Assembly: GCA_910588225.1 (NCBI GenBank)
Contig: CAJUQT010000004.1
Location: 1-64,000 of the forward strand
DNA length: 64,000 bases
Direction: 5' to 3'
DNA from: an uncultured Acetatifactor sp.
Lineage (GTDB): Bacteria; Bacillota; Clostridia; Lachnospirales; Lachnospiraceae
The notes beneath the pieces are model-generated. The model was not told the origin of the DNA. It ran no database searches and saw only the letters and a list, made by a program, of their open reading frames with translations. Positions 27,876 through 36,975 of the stretch are shown here, in pieces. The position numbers and the translations under genes were made by a program. Numbering within the stretch: position 1 is the stretch's first letter; the number at the start of each line of letters is the position of its first letter.

Positions 27876-29015
27876 TCACAGCCCAACCGTCAGCTCTTCC
27901 ATAGCCCTCACCAATGCCTCCGCTTCCTCCGGTTTCGTCATAAAGGACACACTTACCCGCACTGTGCCTTCCTTCTCCGTCCCCAGATATTTATGAATCA
28001 GGGGTGCGCAGTGAAGTCCTGTCCGTACCTGGATTCCATAGGTCCCGGCCAGAATATACCCTACATCCGCAGGAGAAAGTCCGGGAACCGTAAAGCTCAG
28101 CGCCGTCCCCTCCGGCTGTTTCTCCCCGAAGAGAACTACCTTCCGATTCTCCCGAAGACCTTCATACAATATCTTCATCAGATGCTTCTCAGATTCCCGG
28201 ATTTTCTCCAGTCCCATGTCCAGCACATACTCCACTCCCGCATTCAATGCGGCAATCCCTGGCATATTCATGGTACCCACCTCGTAAAAAGGCTCCCGGG
28301 GCACCAGCGTGCGGCTGTCCTTCCCGGTTCCTCCATAGAGCAGCGGGCGCAGCGGAATCCCCTTCCGCACATACAGACCGCCTGTTCCCTGGATTCCGTA
28401 CAGTCCCTTGTGGCCGGTAAAAGCCAGCATATCGATGCACATATCCTCCACATCCAGGGGCAGCGCTCCCGCAGACTGAGACACATCCGCCAGAAAACAG
28501 GCTCCCTTTTCCCTGGCCCATCTTCCTATCTGCCGGATATCCTGTACCGCTCCGGTCACGTTGGAACTGTGATTCACAATAACCAGAGCTGTATCCTCGT
28601 CGACAGCCCGCTCCATGGCTTTCATATCCACATAACCGCTGCTGTCGCAGCCCACTTCCACCGGAAGGACTTTTCCCCCGGCAATTTCTTCCCTTAATCC
28701 ATCATAAATAGTACGAAGCACCGCATTGTGTTCTGCGGCAGTGTACACAATCCGCTTTCTGGTACAACAAAAGCCCAGGATAGCCATATTCAGCGCCTGG
28801 GTAGAACCTCCTGTGAAGAAAATCCTCTCCGGTTCTTCTATTTGAAAGAGCCGTGCCAGGTTTCCCCGGCACAGCTTCCCTGTGTCTTGCGTATGTTCAT
28901 TATATGTCGCACCGCGGTACTGAGACGCGGGCAGCTCCCTGAGTGACTGAGCCGCCGCATCCAACACCTGCTGCGGCTTCGGCCAGGTCGTCGCCGCATG
29001 ATTTAAGTATATCAT
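27876..29015 (-). CDS. Class V aminotransferase / cysteine-desulfurase-family PLP enzyme
   Basis: This 379-residue PLP enzyme begins IYLNHAATTWPKP. It has VNHSSNVTGAVQDI, the PLP Lys in FTGHKGLYG, and RTGLHCAPLIH, the position of the reactive Cys in cysteine desulfurases. This fits the TIGR01977-type cysteine desulfurase family, which often lies outside Fe-S operons and has unclear substrates. The ATG at 29015 has a GGGAGGAG site. It is embedded in a sugar-catabolic gene series, with an unknown 94-residue partner downstream and an isomerase upstream, which is unexpected. Confidence 0.85.
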   Translation of the reverse strand: MIYLNHAATTWPKPQQVLDAAAQSLRELPASQYRGATYNEHTQDTGKLCRGNLARLFQIEEPERIFFTGGSTQALNMAILGFCCTRKRIVYTAAEHNAVLRTIYDGLREEIAGGKVLPVEVGCDSSGYVDMKAMERAVDEDTALVIVNHSSNVTGAVQDIRQIGRWAREKGACFLADVSQSAGALPLDVEDMCIDMLAFTGHKGLYGIQGTGGLYVRKGIPLRPLLYGGTGKDSRTLVPREPFYEVGTMNMPGIAALNAGVEYVLDMGLEKIRESEKHLMKILYEGLRENRKVVLFGEKQPEGTALSFTVPGLSPADVGYILAGTYGIQVRTGLHCAPLIHKYLGTEKEGTVRVSVSFMTKPEEAEALVRAMEELTVGL

Positions 29016-29080
29016 AAATACTCCTCCCGGCAATGCCGACCATAAGCAGCTGTTATGGCCATAATGTACTTCTGAAAAGC

Positions 29081-30448
29081 TTATCCTTCCACAACCTCAA
29101 AGCCCATATAGCGTGCAATCTTCTTCACCAGCGCCAGCTGGTCTCCGAATACCAGTACCTGATGATGTCCGAAATCTGCCAGCGTGTGCATATAGTCTCT
29201 GCCATTCTCCAGCTTAATGAAGTAATGAGGGCTGCAGTAATACTGTCTGAACTCGGAACGCACGACCTCGCCCACCTTTACCACCATCTTGTTGCCCATG
29301 GGATTGAATCGTCCGAAGGTGATATACTGCTCTTCGTTCTGCTCAAAGGCAATCTGCATCTTGCCGCCGAAGCCCTGTCCCGTAAAGGCCCACATACTGT
29401 AATCCAGATCCGGCTTGTCGAAGCCATTCATCTTCAGCGCGGGAACCGCGTGGTGGATGGACAGAATCTCAGGAGACTGCAGGAAAGGATTGCCCATGAA
29501 TGCCGCCTTGTGACTGCCGTACATCAGCACCATCATGGCCATCATGGCATTCAGATCTTCCTCGCAGGCGCTGGGAATTCCCTCTGACTTCAGCAGAGAA
29601 TGGCACACACAGGGGGTAAACTTCCTCTCCTGGGGAATCCTGGAGGCACACAGCTCAATGCAGGCCGTGGAAAAGGCATTGCAGCCATAAAATTCCATCA
29701 TGGCCTTGGCTGCCAGATAGTATTTTGCATCGTTCACAAGCCACTCCGGATTCACCTTCGTATCCTTGGAATTCGCCAGCAGCTTCTCCGCAATCTCCTT
29801 TGCCTCCGCCTCGTCTACCTTGTCCATATAAGGGAAGATATCCTTGAACGGAAGCTTCAGCACTTCGAAGCCATACTGCTTTCTCAGATACTCCACATCC
29901 CTGATATTAGACTGAATTCCATAGGTAGGCACCTGACCGGAAGTCAGAATCAGCGCCTTTGTATTGGCAATGCACTTTCTCACCCACAGACTGTGAAGAA
30001 TATCGTTTAAATCTTCCATATCAATGGCATTGTAAGCTTCCACACCGATGCTTCTGTTGTATGCGCACAGATCTGCACCCTCGTTGCCGTTGGAGAATAC
30101 AATGGTAGTCTTGCGGTACTTCTCCAGCTTCGGGATACGATAACAGAATATCACAAAAGCATCCACCTGGTCCAGTCCTTCTTCAATTTTATCCCAGGTT
30201 TCCTGAGGCACTGTCAGGTTCTCTATGTAAGGCACCGGGATGGGATCCAACACATTTACCTGAGGAATAATCTTCTTCACCTTCTCGGCAATGTCCTTCA
30301 TATAATCAGCAGCCCATTCTTTCTCCGCCTCCGGCTGCAGATTCTCGAACTTACCCGCGCGGCAGGGTCCCTCCCAGAAAGCGGAATGCTGCAAAAATCC
30401 CACAAGGGGACGGATATTTAACTTCTTTTTCATCGCTGATTCAACCAT
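29081..30448 (-). CDS. L-fucose/L-arabinose isomerase-like protein
   Basis: This 455-residue protein matches the fucose isomerase-like fold. N-terminal domain residues run VGFLQHSAFWEGP and IPQVNVLDPIPVPY; the C-terminal half contains CVCHSLLKSEGIPSACEEDLNAMMAM and YSMWAFTGQGFGG, where Glu and Asp metal ligands are expected. It probably converts an aldose to a ketose in the cytoplasm. The start at 30448 is set by a GGAGGAAAC site; two earlier in-frame ATGs lack one. It lies in series with GH29 and GH42, which suits fucose handling, but it is shorter than classic FucI (about 590 residues), so the substrate is uncertain. A promoter with a putative YesN site is 85 nt upstream. Confidence 0.75.
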   Translation of the reverse strand: MVESAMKKKLNIRPLVGFLQHSAFWEGPCRAGKFENLQPEAEKEWAADYMKDIAEKVKKIIPQVNVLDPIPVPYIENLTVPQETWDKIEEGLDQVDAFVIFCYRIPKLEKYRKTTIVFSNGNEGADLCAYNRSIGVEAYNAIDMEDLNDILHSLWVRKCIANTKALILTSGQVPTYGIQSNIRDVEYLRKQYGFEVLKLPFKDIFPYMDKVDEAEAKEIAEKLLANSKDTKVNPEWLVNDAKYYLAAKAMMEFYGCNAFSTACIELCASRIPQERKFTPCVCHSLLKSEGIPSACEEDLNAMMAMMVLMYGSHKAAFMGNPFLQSPEILSIHHAVPALKMNGFDKPDLDYSMWAFTGQGFGGKMQIAFEQNEEQYITFGRFNPMGNKMVVKVGEVVRSEFRQYYCSPHYFIKLENGRDYMHTLADFGHHQVLVFGDQLALVKKIARYMGFEVVEG

Positions 30449-30532
30449 TTTTGTTTCCTCCATTTGACTTCGAAATTGGCCGCCTCCACGCGGCAGCGTT
30501 TTTGGCCTTCCAGCCACAGTTTCCATGTTTTC

Positions 30533-30594
30533 ATTATATCCGGGGCGCATTCTCCGGTAAATTGAATAAATTGCAAAAAAGGGTACTATTTCAA
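30533..30594 (-). promoter_or_regulatory. Putative YesN-type activator site and promoter, copy C
   Basis: On the minus strand TTGAA-N23-TTCAA (30562-30594) lies exactly 23 nt upstream of a perfect TATAAT (30533-30538), before the isomerase gene. The -35 region TTTACC abuts the site. The geometry matches the promoters at 37945 and 40592; the inner bases match only partly (for example TAGT next to the first arm). Confidence 0.45.
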
Positions 30595-30604
30595 ACTTCC
30601 CTTT

Positions 30605-32266
30605 TTATTTTGCGCTCCTGCCCGCATCTGCTTCAGCCGCCCGTTCCAGCGCCCGCTTCCAGGCTTTCTCATAGAAAGAGGTCACCTGCTCCATCCCCAG
30701 CCGGCCTGCCTCCTCCTTCAATTGCTGCCAGTGCGCCTGGAATTCTTCCTCGTCTTCTGCATATATCATATTCCAGAAGGCTTTATATACCAGCTTCTCT
30801 ATATCATCGGCCACTCTGTTCAGCTCTGAAGGCAGTGTATCTGTCAGATAGATTGCTGCGGAAGCCCGGACGGTCTCCCACTGTGTCTGCTCATTTCCAT
30901 CCTTTTTCGATGTTCCCTCTTCCTCCCGCCAGTAAAGGCTGCTGAATGCATACCCTTCCTCTGTCAGCGAGGCCGGTGTCCTTCCCAATACGCCAAAGGG
31001 CCGGATTCCCTCCTGAAGATTTCCCTGATATCCCGGAATCTCCTCTTCTTTCCGTTCCAGTACCTGTCTGCCTGTCTCCGTCACACAGGGCAGTCCGTTT
31101 TCTCCATACTCCCACACAGAGCCCTCCGGCCCATTATAAAGATAAAATATGGTCTCTTCACGGTAAAACCAGTTCAACAGTTTCAGGGCATCTTCCACCC
31201 GGGGAGAATTCCTGTTCACCGCCAGGTATCGATTGCCCCCCGCAATATGGTCCGGCTCCAGATACAGCTTCATGTCTTCCGCAGGCAGAGGAATATATGC
31301 CATCCGCTCCTCGGTATCCCGCAGAGGAGAATCCGCCCCGGCAGATTCCGGCAGTACCGTAAAAAGAACCCGTCCGGAATTCACTTTGCGCTCCACATTC
31401 CCGGCTGTCTGATTCGGCGAATCCCGATCCAGCAGTCCCCGCCGGTTGGCCTCATAATAAAAATGCACCGCTCTCTTATAGAAACTGTCCTCCTCCAGTA
31501 TGGAACTGATGGAACCGGTAACCATATTTGCCTCCATCAGCGGTGATACCGTCTGCATATCTATCCCGTACATGTAAGCCAGAGAAGCGGCATGTCCGAG
31601 AACGCCTCCGTCCTCCTGCCAGAGACAGATCCCATACATGCTCTCTCCGATATCGCTGAGAGGCTTTGCCCTCCTCAGCTGTTCAATCACATCCAGGTAC
31701 TCTTCCAGATCGGAGACTTCGAGACTTCCGGCCCTCTCCCATGCGCTCTTCAGCAGCATTGGCATGGAACGATATTCATAGTCTCCTGCCTCTCCCACAG
31801 ACAGCGGCGCCAGCAGCAGCTCCTCCCCTCCGCTTCCTTCCAGAGACCATTCCAGCGCCGCCCCATATGCTTCCCCCTGGAACAGGGAGGGCAACGCCTG
31901 CTGATATTCATTCAGAGGAAGCAATATTCCCGCATCCATATACAGCTGTGCCTGTTCTCTGTCAGCAAAGCCGATAATATCCGGAACTGTCCCCGACGTC
32001 AGCCGAAGTCTGAGCTCTTCCGCAGTCTGTCCCTCCGCGGAACAGGTTTCCAGAATCAGCCCTGTATCCTCATAAAGGCGTGCCGCCGCCCACCCCTTCC
32101 ACACAGATGCCGAGCTGTCAGTCTCCTGAATATACGCAGTGATAATCGTCCCCTTCGCCTCCTCCCCTGTCTGAAGGCTTTCGGCGAGATGCTCTCCTCC
32201 GCCGGCACAGCCGCCGGACAGCACTGCACACAACAGCAATAGTATCGCTACTGTCTTTCTGTTCAT
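30605..32266 (-). CDS. Extracellular solute-binding lipoprotein (sugar ABC type)
   Basis: This 553-residue protein has a lipoprotein signal (hydrophobic 6-18, lipobox-like SGGC with Cys20). Its body is of the bacterial type-1 solute-binding fold: RLRLTSGTVPDIIGFADREQ, YLAVNRNSPRVEDALKLLNW and a helical C-terminus with YEKAWKRAL. It should bind an oligosaccharide outside the membrane. No permease gene is next to it, so it may share the LplB/YtcP permeases at 36-38 kb or serve as a sensor partner of the divergently encoded YesM kinase. The ATG at 32266 follows AGGGGAG. Confidence 0.82.
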   Translation of the reverse strand: MNRKTVAILLLLCAVLSGGCAGGGEHLAESLQTGEEAKGTIITAYIQETDSSASVWKGWAAARLYEDTGLILETCSAEGQTAEELRLRLTSGTVPDIIGFADREQAQLYMDAGILLPLNEYQQALPSLFQGEAYGAALEWSLEGSGGEELLLAPLSVGEAGDYEYRSMPMLLKSAWERAGSLEVSDLEEYLDVIEQLRRAKPLSDIGESMYGICLWQEDGGVLGHAASLAYMYGIDMQTVSPLMEANMVTGSISSILEEDSFYKRAVHFYYEANRRGLLDRDSPNQTAGNVERKVNSGRVLFTVLPESAGADSPLRDTEERMAYIPLPAEDMKLYLEPDHIAGGNRYLAVNRNSPRVEDALKLLNWFYREETIFYLYNGPEGSVWEYGENGLPCVTETGRQVLERKEEEIPGYQGNLQEGIRPFGVLGRTPASLTEEGYAFSSLYWREEEGTSKKDGNEQTQWETVRASAAIYLTDTLPSELNRVADDIEKLVYKAFWNMIYAEDEEEFQAHWQQLKEEAGRLGMEQVTSFYEKAWKRALERAAEADAGRSAK

Positions 32267-32418
32267 CTTCTCCCCTGTTCCGAAACAAAGCACTTCTGCA
32301 AGAGCGCTTCAACTGTTTCTCACATGCAACATTCAACTTTTTCAAAATATAGTAACACTTCGTTCCCATATCTGGTACAATGGAATTGTCTTACACAATT
32401 TTTCCGGGAGTGAAGCAT

Positions 32419-34230
32419 ATGATACGCAAACTGACACAAAGCTATTACGCGAAAATCTCATTCATCTGTATCTGCATTGTCAGCCTTGTCACTGGTTTGT
32501 TCTCTTACCTCTGTTACGGACTGATTTCCCGTCAGAACGTATCGGAACATTTAAGCGACTATAATATCCTGATCAACAACCAGTCCTCGGCACTCTCCTC
32601 CCGGCTTGCATCCTTCTCAGACTTTTTCCATCCGGTATTCAGCAATCCGGATGCCTATAAGGCTCTCTGTGACCTCTATCTGTCTCCCAACGGCATTCTG
32701 CCAAACGAGACCACCGACATACTTCTGGACACCATGAGCGCTCTCTGCGCTTCTGATTCCTATTGCTGCGGCATGCTGCTGCTGACCAGAACCGGACGGC
32801 TTTATCAGTATGACACAAAATATGTATCTCTGATACCCCTGAATCTTGTCAGAACCACCTTCCGTTTTACCCCTTATCAGCTCCAGCTCATCCCGGATTC
32901 CAAAATTTCCGAGATGAGCCTTGACATGGAATTGCCTGCCTCCCATGTCTATGGTTTAAGCGGTACCCTGTTCCGATACAAAGGTAATATGCTGGAAAAT
33001 CTGGGCTACATGATCGCCCTGTATTCCACGGAAGAATTCAGCAATATCCTGGCCTCCTCCGGCCTGGAGGATACCGCTGAATTCACCATTATGAATGATT
33101 CCTTTTCCGTCATCTATTCTTCCGCCGGGGATTACGCATCCACTGACATGGAAGCGCTGCTGGCCCGGCCTTACAAAAATGTGGGGGGCAATGTGCGTCT
33201 GCTCTCCTCCCCGGAAGGGAAATGCTACTTTTCTTCCCTTCCCCAGAATAATTACAATTATTTTACAGTTTACCGTCTTCCCGCGGAGAATATCCCCGTC
33301 TCCACCGCTCAGATTACGCTGCTGCTTCTGAGTCTGCTGCTGCCTCTGGTGTGCATCCTTCTGTACAGCACAGTATTCCGCACCTCGGGCAGAAAAGTCA
33401 GAAATATTCTGACCTCCATGGAGATTGTCGGCCGCAACAACCTTTCCTACCGCATGGCTCTCCCGAAGGGAAACGATGAATTCGCCAATATCGCTCACAG
33501 CTTCAACCACATGTGCGACGAGCTGCAGAAGAATGTGGAAAATGTATATCTGTTTGAGATCTCCCAGCGCAAGTCGGAGCTCTATGCCATGCAGACCAGC
33601 ATCAATCCTCATTTTCTATACAACGCTCTGGAACAGATCCGCGTCCAGATTTTACATGGCAACAGGGAAAAAGCCTCCCGAATGCTGCTGCTTTTATCAA
33701 AAATGTATCGTTTTCAGACCAAACGGAATCTGTTTATCTCCATTGCAGAGGAATGCGCCCAGATGGAAAATCTTATCAATCTCTACTCCTTCCGCATCAG
33801 CGAGTGTGAGTATGATATTCATGTGGACAATGGGGTCAAAAAATACGGCATTCCCAAAAATATTCTCCAGCCGCTGGTAGAGAACAGCTTCGTCCACGGC
33901 TTTACTCCGGAACAGGATAACGGTCTGATCACCATCACTGTCACCTTTTCAGACACTGCAGATACCATCTGCTTTACAGTGGAAGACAACGGCCGCTCCG
34001 TCACTCCCGAAGAACTGGAGTTTCTCCGTGAAAAGCTGCTCCAGCCTGTTCTGAACCGGGATGAAGAGAACGGGTTTGCTCTGTCCAATGTGAACAATCG
34101 TCTGAAACTGGTCTTCGGTGAGAGCGCCTGCCTGAATCTCTCCCTGGGACAGGGCGGGGCAGGTTTCCTTGTCACCTTCTCCATTCCCCCTGTCCTTCCC
34201 GAAGATCTGGCCGCTTCTTACAGTAATTAA
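32419..34230 (+). CDS. YesM-type sensor histidine kinase
   Basis: This 603-residue kinase has transmembrane helices at about 13-37 and 296-320 that bracket a ~260-residue extracytoplasmic sensor domain. A HAMP linker follows, then the His_kinase domain with phospho-acceptor His398 in INPHFLYN, and HATPase boxes NILQPLVENSFVHGF and ENGFALSNVNNRL. These are the features of LytS/YesM-class kinases that pair with AraC-type YesN regulators. The start at 32419 is preceded by GGGAGTGAAG. Its likely partner gene lies 6.5 kb away at 40770 across the transporter operon on the other strand. Confidence 0.92.
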   Translation: MIRKLTQSYYAKISFICICIVSLVTGLFSYLCYGLISRQNVSEHLSDYNILINNQSSALSSRLASFSDFFHPVFSNPDAYKALCDLYLSPNGILPNETTDILLDTMSALCASDSYCCGMLLLTRTGRLYQYDTKYVSLIPLNLVRTTFRFTPYQLQLIPDSKISEMSLDMELPASHVYGLSGTLFRYKGNMLENLGYMIALYSTEEFSNILASSGLEDTAEFTIMNDSFSVIYSSAGDYASTDMEALLARPYKNVGGNVRLLSSPEGKCYFSSLPQNNYNYFTVYRLPAENIPVSTAQITLLLLSLLLPLVCILLYSTVFRTSGRKVRNILTSMEIVGRNNLSYRMALPKGNDEFANIAHSFNHMCDELQKNVENVYLFEISQRKSELYAMQTSINPHFLYNALEQIRVQILHGNREKASRMLLLLSKMYRFQTKRNLFISIAEECAQMENLINLYSFRISECEYDIHVDNGVKKYGIPKNILQPLVENSFVHGFTPEQDNGLITITVTFSDTADTICFTVEDNGRSVTPEELEFLREKLLQPVLNRDEENGFALSNVNNRLKLVFGESACLNLSLGQGGAGFLVTFSIPPVLPEDLAASYSN

Positions 34231-34232
34231 GA

Positions 34233-34257
34233 GGGAGGAACCCCTTTCGTTCCTCCC
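34233..34257. terminator. Bidirectional hairpin between convergent yesM-like and SBP genes
   Basis: GGGAGGAAC and GTTCCTCCC form a perfect 9-bp stem with a 7-nt loop between the convergent stop codons. The T runs on both sides are poor, so termination is probable but unproven. Confidence 0.65.
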
Positions 34258-34273
34258 CCTTCCGTACAGAATC

Positions 34274-35959
34274 TTATTTTCCGGCAGATTCTTTTAATTC
34301 CGCCTGAATGGCCTTATAGTCCGCAGAGTCCACAATACCCTGCACAAATTCCTTCCACTGCGCTTCCGTAATCTGTCCCATCACATACTGTGTACACATG
34401 GAATTTACATCTGTGGTCAGATTCGTCCACTGGCTGTCGTAAGTAGCCGACTGCAGATTGGCAATCTCATTTTTCAGTTTGCTGTCCTCCAGATATGCTA
34501 CTATTGCAGCTTTAATTTCCTTGACTCTCTGGATAGCCTCGTCGCTGGCTCTCTTGGCGCCGTCTCTCATGAATTTGTCGATAATCTGATCCGCATCCGT
34601 CTTCAGGAAAATCTGATTCCATGCGCCTACATAGCCTTCCTTACGTTTCTGGCCTATTGTCTCATCTGAAGTGTCCCTGGTGCCGTCCTCCAGCAATGTG
34701 TAATGCACACCCTCCACACCGTCCTTCAGCAACAAGTCATAGCCGGGATATGCTTCCTCGGTAGCATTGAACACCTGCATAATCTTATCAATCTTCTCCT
34801 GAGAGCAATTAGCGCTGATTGCGATACAGGAATCCACATCCGAAGTATTGGGAACAACTGTCATCCCTTCCGGTCCCTGGACAGGCAGCAATGCCCATGC
34901 GGTATAAGTATCCGGTGTATTCTTGTCGAAGATCTTGTTGCTGGTCTTGTCTGCGGACTGGTTCCAGCTGTACCACTCATTCACATAGGCCACGGAATTA
35001 CCTGCCTTGAACTTGGAGGTATCCGCATTGCCCAGAGCAAATTCAGAATCCAGCACGCCAGCATCATACAAATCCTTCATCCAGTTCAGGAAATCAATAT
35101 ACTTCGGATTGAACTGCATGTACTGAAATTCGCCGTTCTCGTCAATTCCCCAGTCCACCTGTCCTGTAAAGGCAACTGCCAGAGCCTTGGTCCGGTTTGT
35201 CATAAAGCTGTCACCGTAGAAATCCAGAGCATAAATCTTCTGTCCTTCCCCTTCGGTAGCCGCATTTGACAGACCAATCAGCCAGTCCTTCAGCTCGTCC
35301 ATGGTAGTGGGCTCTTCCTCGAAACCATACTTCTCCATCAGGTCTTTTCTGACCTCGATGCCGGAGCCCTTCGCTGTCTCAGCTTTGCTTCTGGGCAGAA
35401 TGTAGATACCCTCGCCGTATCTGGTCTGATTCCAGAAATCATCACTCCAGTTCTTCATTACCGCATTGGTTTTCGCCAGCGCATTGTCCCCCTCAAAGAT
35501 ATAGGGAGTCAGGTCCACGAAATTCCCCGCGTCGATAGCCTGGGTGAAAATGGGATAATAGAAGCTTTCGTTTACCGCGTAAATCTGCACCACATCCGGC
35601 TGACTTCCCGCTGCAAGCAGGGTGTTCAGCTTCTGGGTATAGTCATTGTAGTTAACCCACTCAATTTCCAGATTTACGTCGAACATTTCTTCCCAGTACT
35701 GCTCCATCTCACTGTCTGCCAGAGGGCCATATCCCCAGTCAATGCCCAGCACGCTGATGGTCATCCTCTCTCCGTCAGAGCTTTCCGCCTCCGAACTTTT
35801 TTCTTCTGAAGATTCCGCACTGCTCTCCGCGGGTGCGGAAGCCTGCTGAGATTCACCGCTGCCCCCCCGGTTTTCCCCGTCTGAATTTCCACAGCCGCTC
35901 AGCACGCCTGCCGTCATGGCAGCTGCCAGAACAAGTGCAAGTACTTTCTTCTTTTTCAT
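34274..35959 (-). CDS. Oligosaccharide-binding lipoprotein of ABC importer (LplA-like)
   Basis: This 561-residue lipoprotein has signal residues 1-22 and a lipobox LSGC with Cys23, then a Ser/Glu-rich linker and a large solute-binding domain (MTISVLGIDWGYGPL, AAGSQPDVVQIYAVNESF, IAISANCSQEKIDKIM). It delivers a sugar to the two permeases encoded directly upstream. No ATPase gene is present, as is typical of importers that share the MsmX-type ATPase. It lies last in a minus-strand order of GH29, CE15-like, LplB, YtcP, SBP. Confidence 0.92.
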   Translation of the reverse strand: MKKKKVLALVLAAAMTAGVLSGCGNSDGENRGGSGESQQASAPAESSAESSEEKSSEAESSDGERMTISVLGIDWGYGPLADSEMEQYWEEMFDVNLEIEWVNYNDYTQKLNTLLAAGSQPDVVQIYAVNESFYYPIFTQAIDAGNFVDLTPYIFEGDNALAKTNAVMKNWSDDFWNQTRYGEGIYILPRSKAETAKGSGIEVRKDLMEKYGFEEEPTTMDELKDWLIGLSNAATEGEGQKIYALDFYGDSFMTNRTKALAVAFTGQVDWGIDENGEFQYMQFNPKYIDFLNWMKDLYDAGVLDSEFALGNADTSKFKAGNSVAYVNEWYSWNQSADKTSNKIFDKNTPDTYTAWALLPVQGPEGMTVVPNTSDVDSCIAISANCSQEKIDKIMQVFNATEEAYPGYDLLLKDGVEGVHYTLLEDGTRDTSDETIGQKRKEGYVGAWNQIFLKTDADQIIDKFMRDGAKRASDEAIQRVKEIKAAIVAYLEDSKLKNEIANLQSATYDSQWTNLTTDVNSMCTQYVMGQITEAQWKEFVQGIVDSADYKAIQAELKESAGK

Positions 35960-36047
35960 TCCTTTTCCTCCTGTTCATCATACTTTGTTCCTTTTTATGC
36001 TAACGCCGTGGTCCTCTCCGAACCGCAGCCGTTAACTGCTCTGTCAG

Positions 36048-36959
36048 TTATCCCTTCACCGCGCCTACCATCATTCCCGTTGCAAAATACTTCTGCAGGA
36101 AAGGATAGACAATCAGCACAGGAAGTACGACCACCACCACAGCCGCCATACGCATGACTTCCTGCGGCACTGTATTGGCCAGTTCATTGGTCAGATCCAC
36201 CATCTCGGAGACATTGGAGGACAGCACCACCTTCTGCACATATACCTGCAATGTGGACTTTGCCGCCGATGTCATATACATAACGGAACTGAAATAAGTG
36301 TTCCAGTAGCTTACAAAAGAGAACAGTGTCATAGTGGCCAACATGGCCTTCGACAGCGGCAGGACAATGACACCGAAAGTCCGCAGCTGGCCGCAGCCGT
36401 CTATTTTGGCCGCCTCCTCCAGCTCATAGGGCAGGGACTGGAAGAAGGAGCGCATTACCATAATGTTCCAGGCGCCGCACAGACCCGGCAGAATCATGGC
36501 AAAGTAATTGTTAATCAGGCCAAGGTCACGGATGTTCATGAAGGAAGGCATCATGCCTGCGCCAAACAGCATGGTAAATGTCACATATTTATTCAGAAAG
36601 CCTTTTCCGGGAATGGGTTTGGAAAGCATATATGCCACTCCCGCATTGGCAATAACACTTAAGGGCGTTCCCACCAATGTGACGAACAGAGTAGTCTTCA
36701 GCGCATTCAGGAAACCCGAACCGCTTAGAATCAGCTTGTAGGCCTCCATGGACCATTTCTTCGGCCAGAGATAAAAGCTCCCGGCACTGTATACGGAAGC
36801 ATCCGTAAAGGACACCACAATCACGTAAAAGAAGGGAAGCAGCATAGTGGCCGCCAGCAGAAGCAATATAATCCACAGAACGGACTGATAGAGATTCTCT
36901 TTGGCCTTCATGCCCAGTTTTTTATTCTTGATTTTCATATCTGTTGTTGTCTGTGCCAT
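36048..36959 (-). CDS. Carbohydrate ABC transporter permease (YtcP/LplC-like)
   Basis: This 303-residue membrane protein has six predicted helices and the MalG-type EAA loop (ELEEAAKIDGCGQLRTFGVIVLPLSKA). It forms the import channel with the permease encoded 16 nt upstream. The N-terminus is cytoplasmic and Lys-rich. The substrate is inferred to be a plant or host oligosaccharide from neighbouring glycosidases. Confidence 0.93.
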   Translation of the reverse strand: MAQTTTDMKIKNKKLGMKAKENLYQSVLWIILLLLAATMLLPFFYVIVVSFTDASVYSAGSFYLWPKKWSMEAYKLILSGSGFLNALKTTLFVTLVGTPLSVIANAGVAYMLSKPIPGKGFLNKYVTFTMLFGAGMMPSFMNIRDLGLINNYFAMILPGLCGAWNIMVMRSFFQSLPYELEEAAKIDGCGQLRTFGVIVLPLSKAMLATMTLFSFVSYWNTYFSSVMYMTSAAKSTLQVYVQKVVLSSNVSEMVDLTNELANTVPQEVMRMAAVVVVVLPVLIVYPFLQKYFATGMMVGAVKG

Positions 36960-36975
36960 TTTTCTCCCCTCCTTT

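Noticed and set aside
32380..32418. Earlier start codon for the YesM-type kinase
   Set aside because: The ATG at 32380 has no ribosome site and adds 13 residues before the conserved cytoplasmic start; 32419 is better supported.
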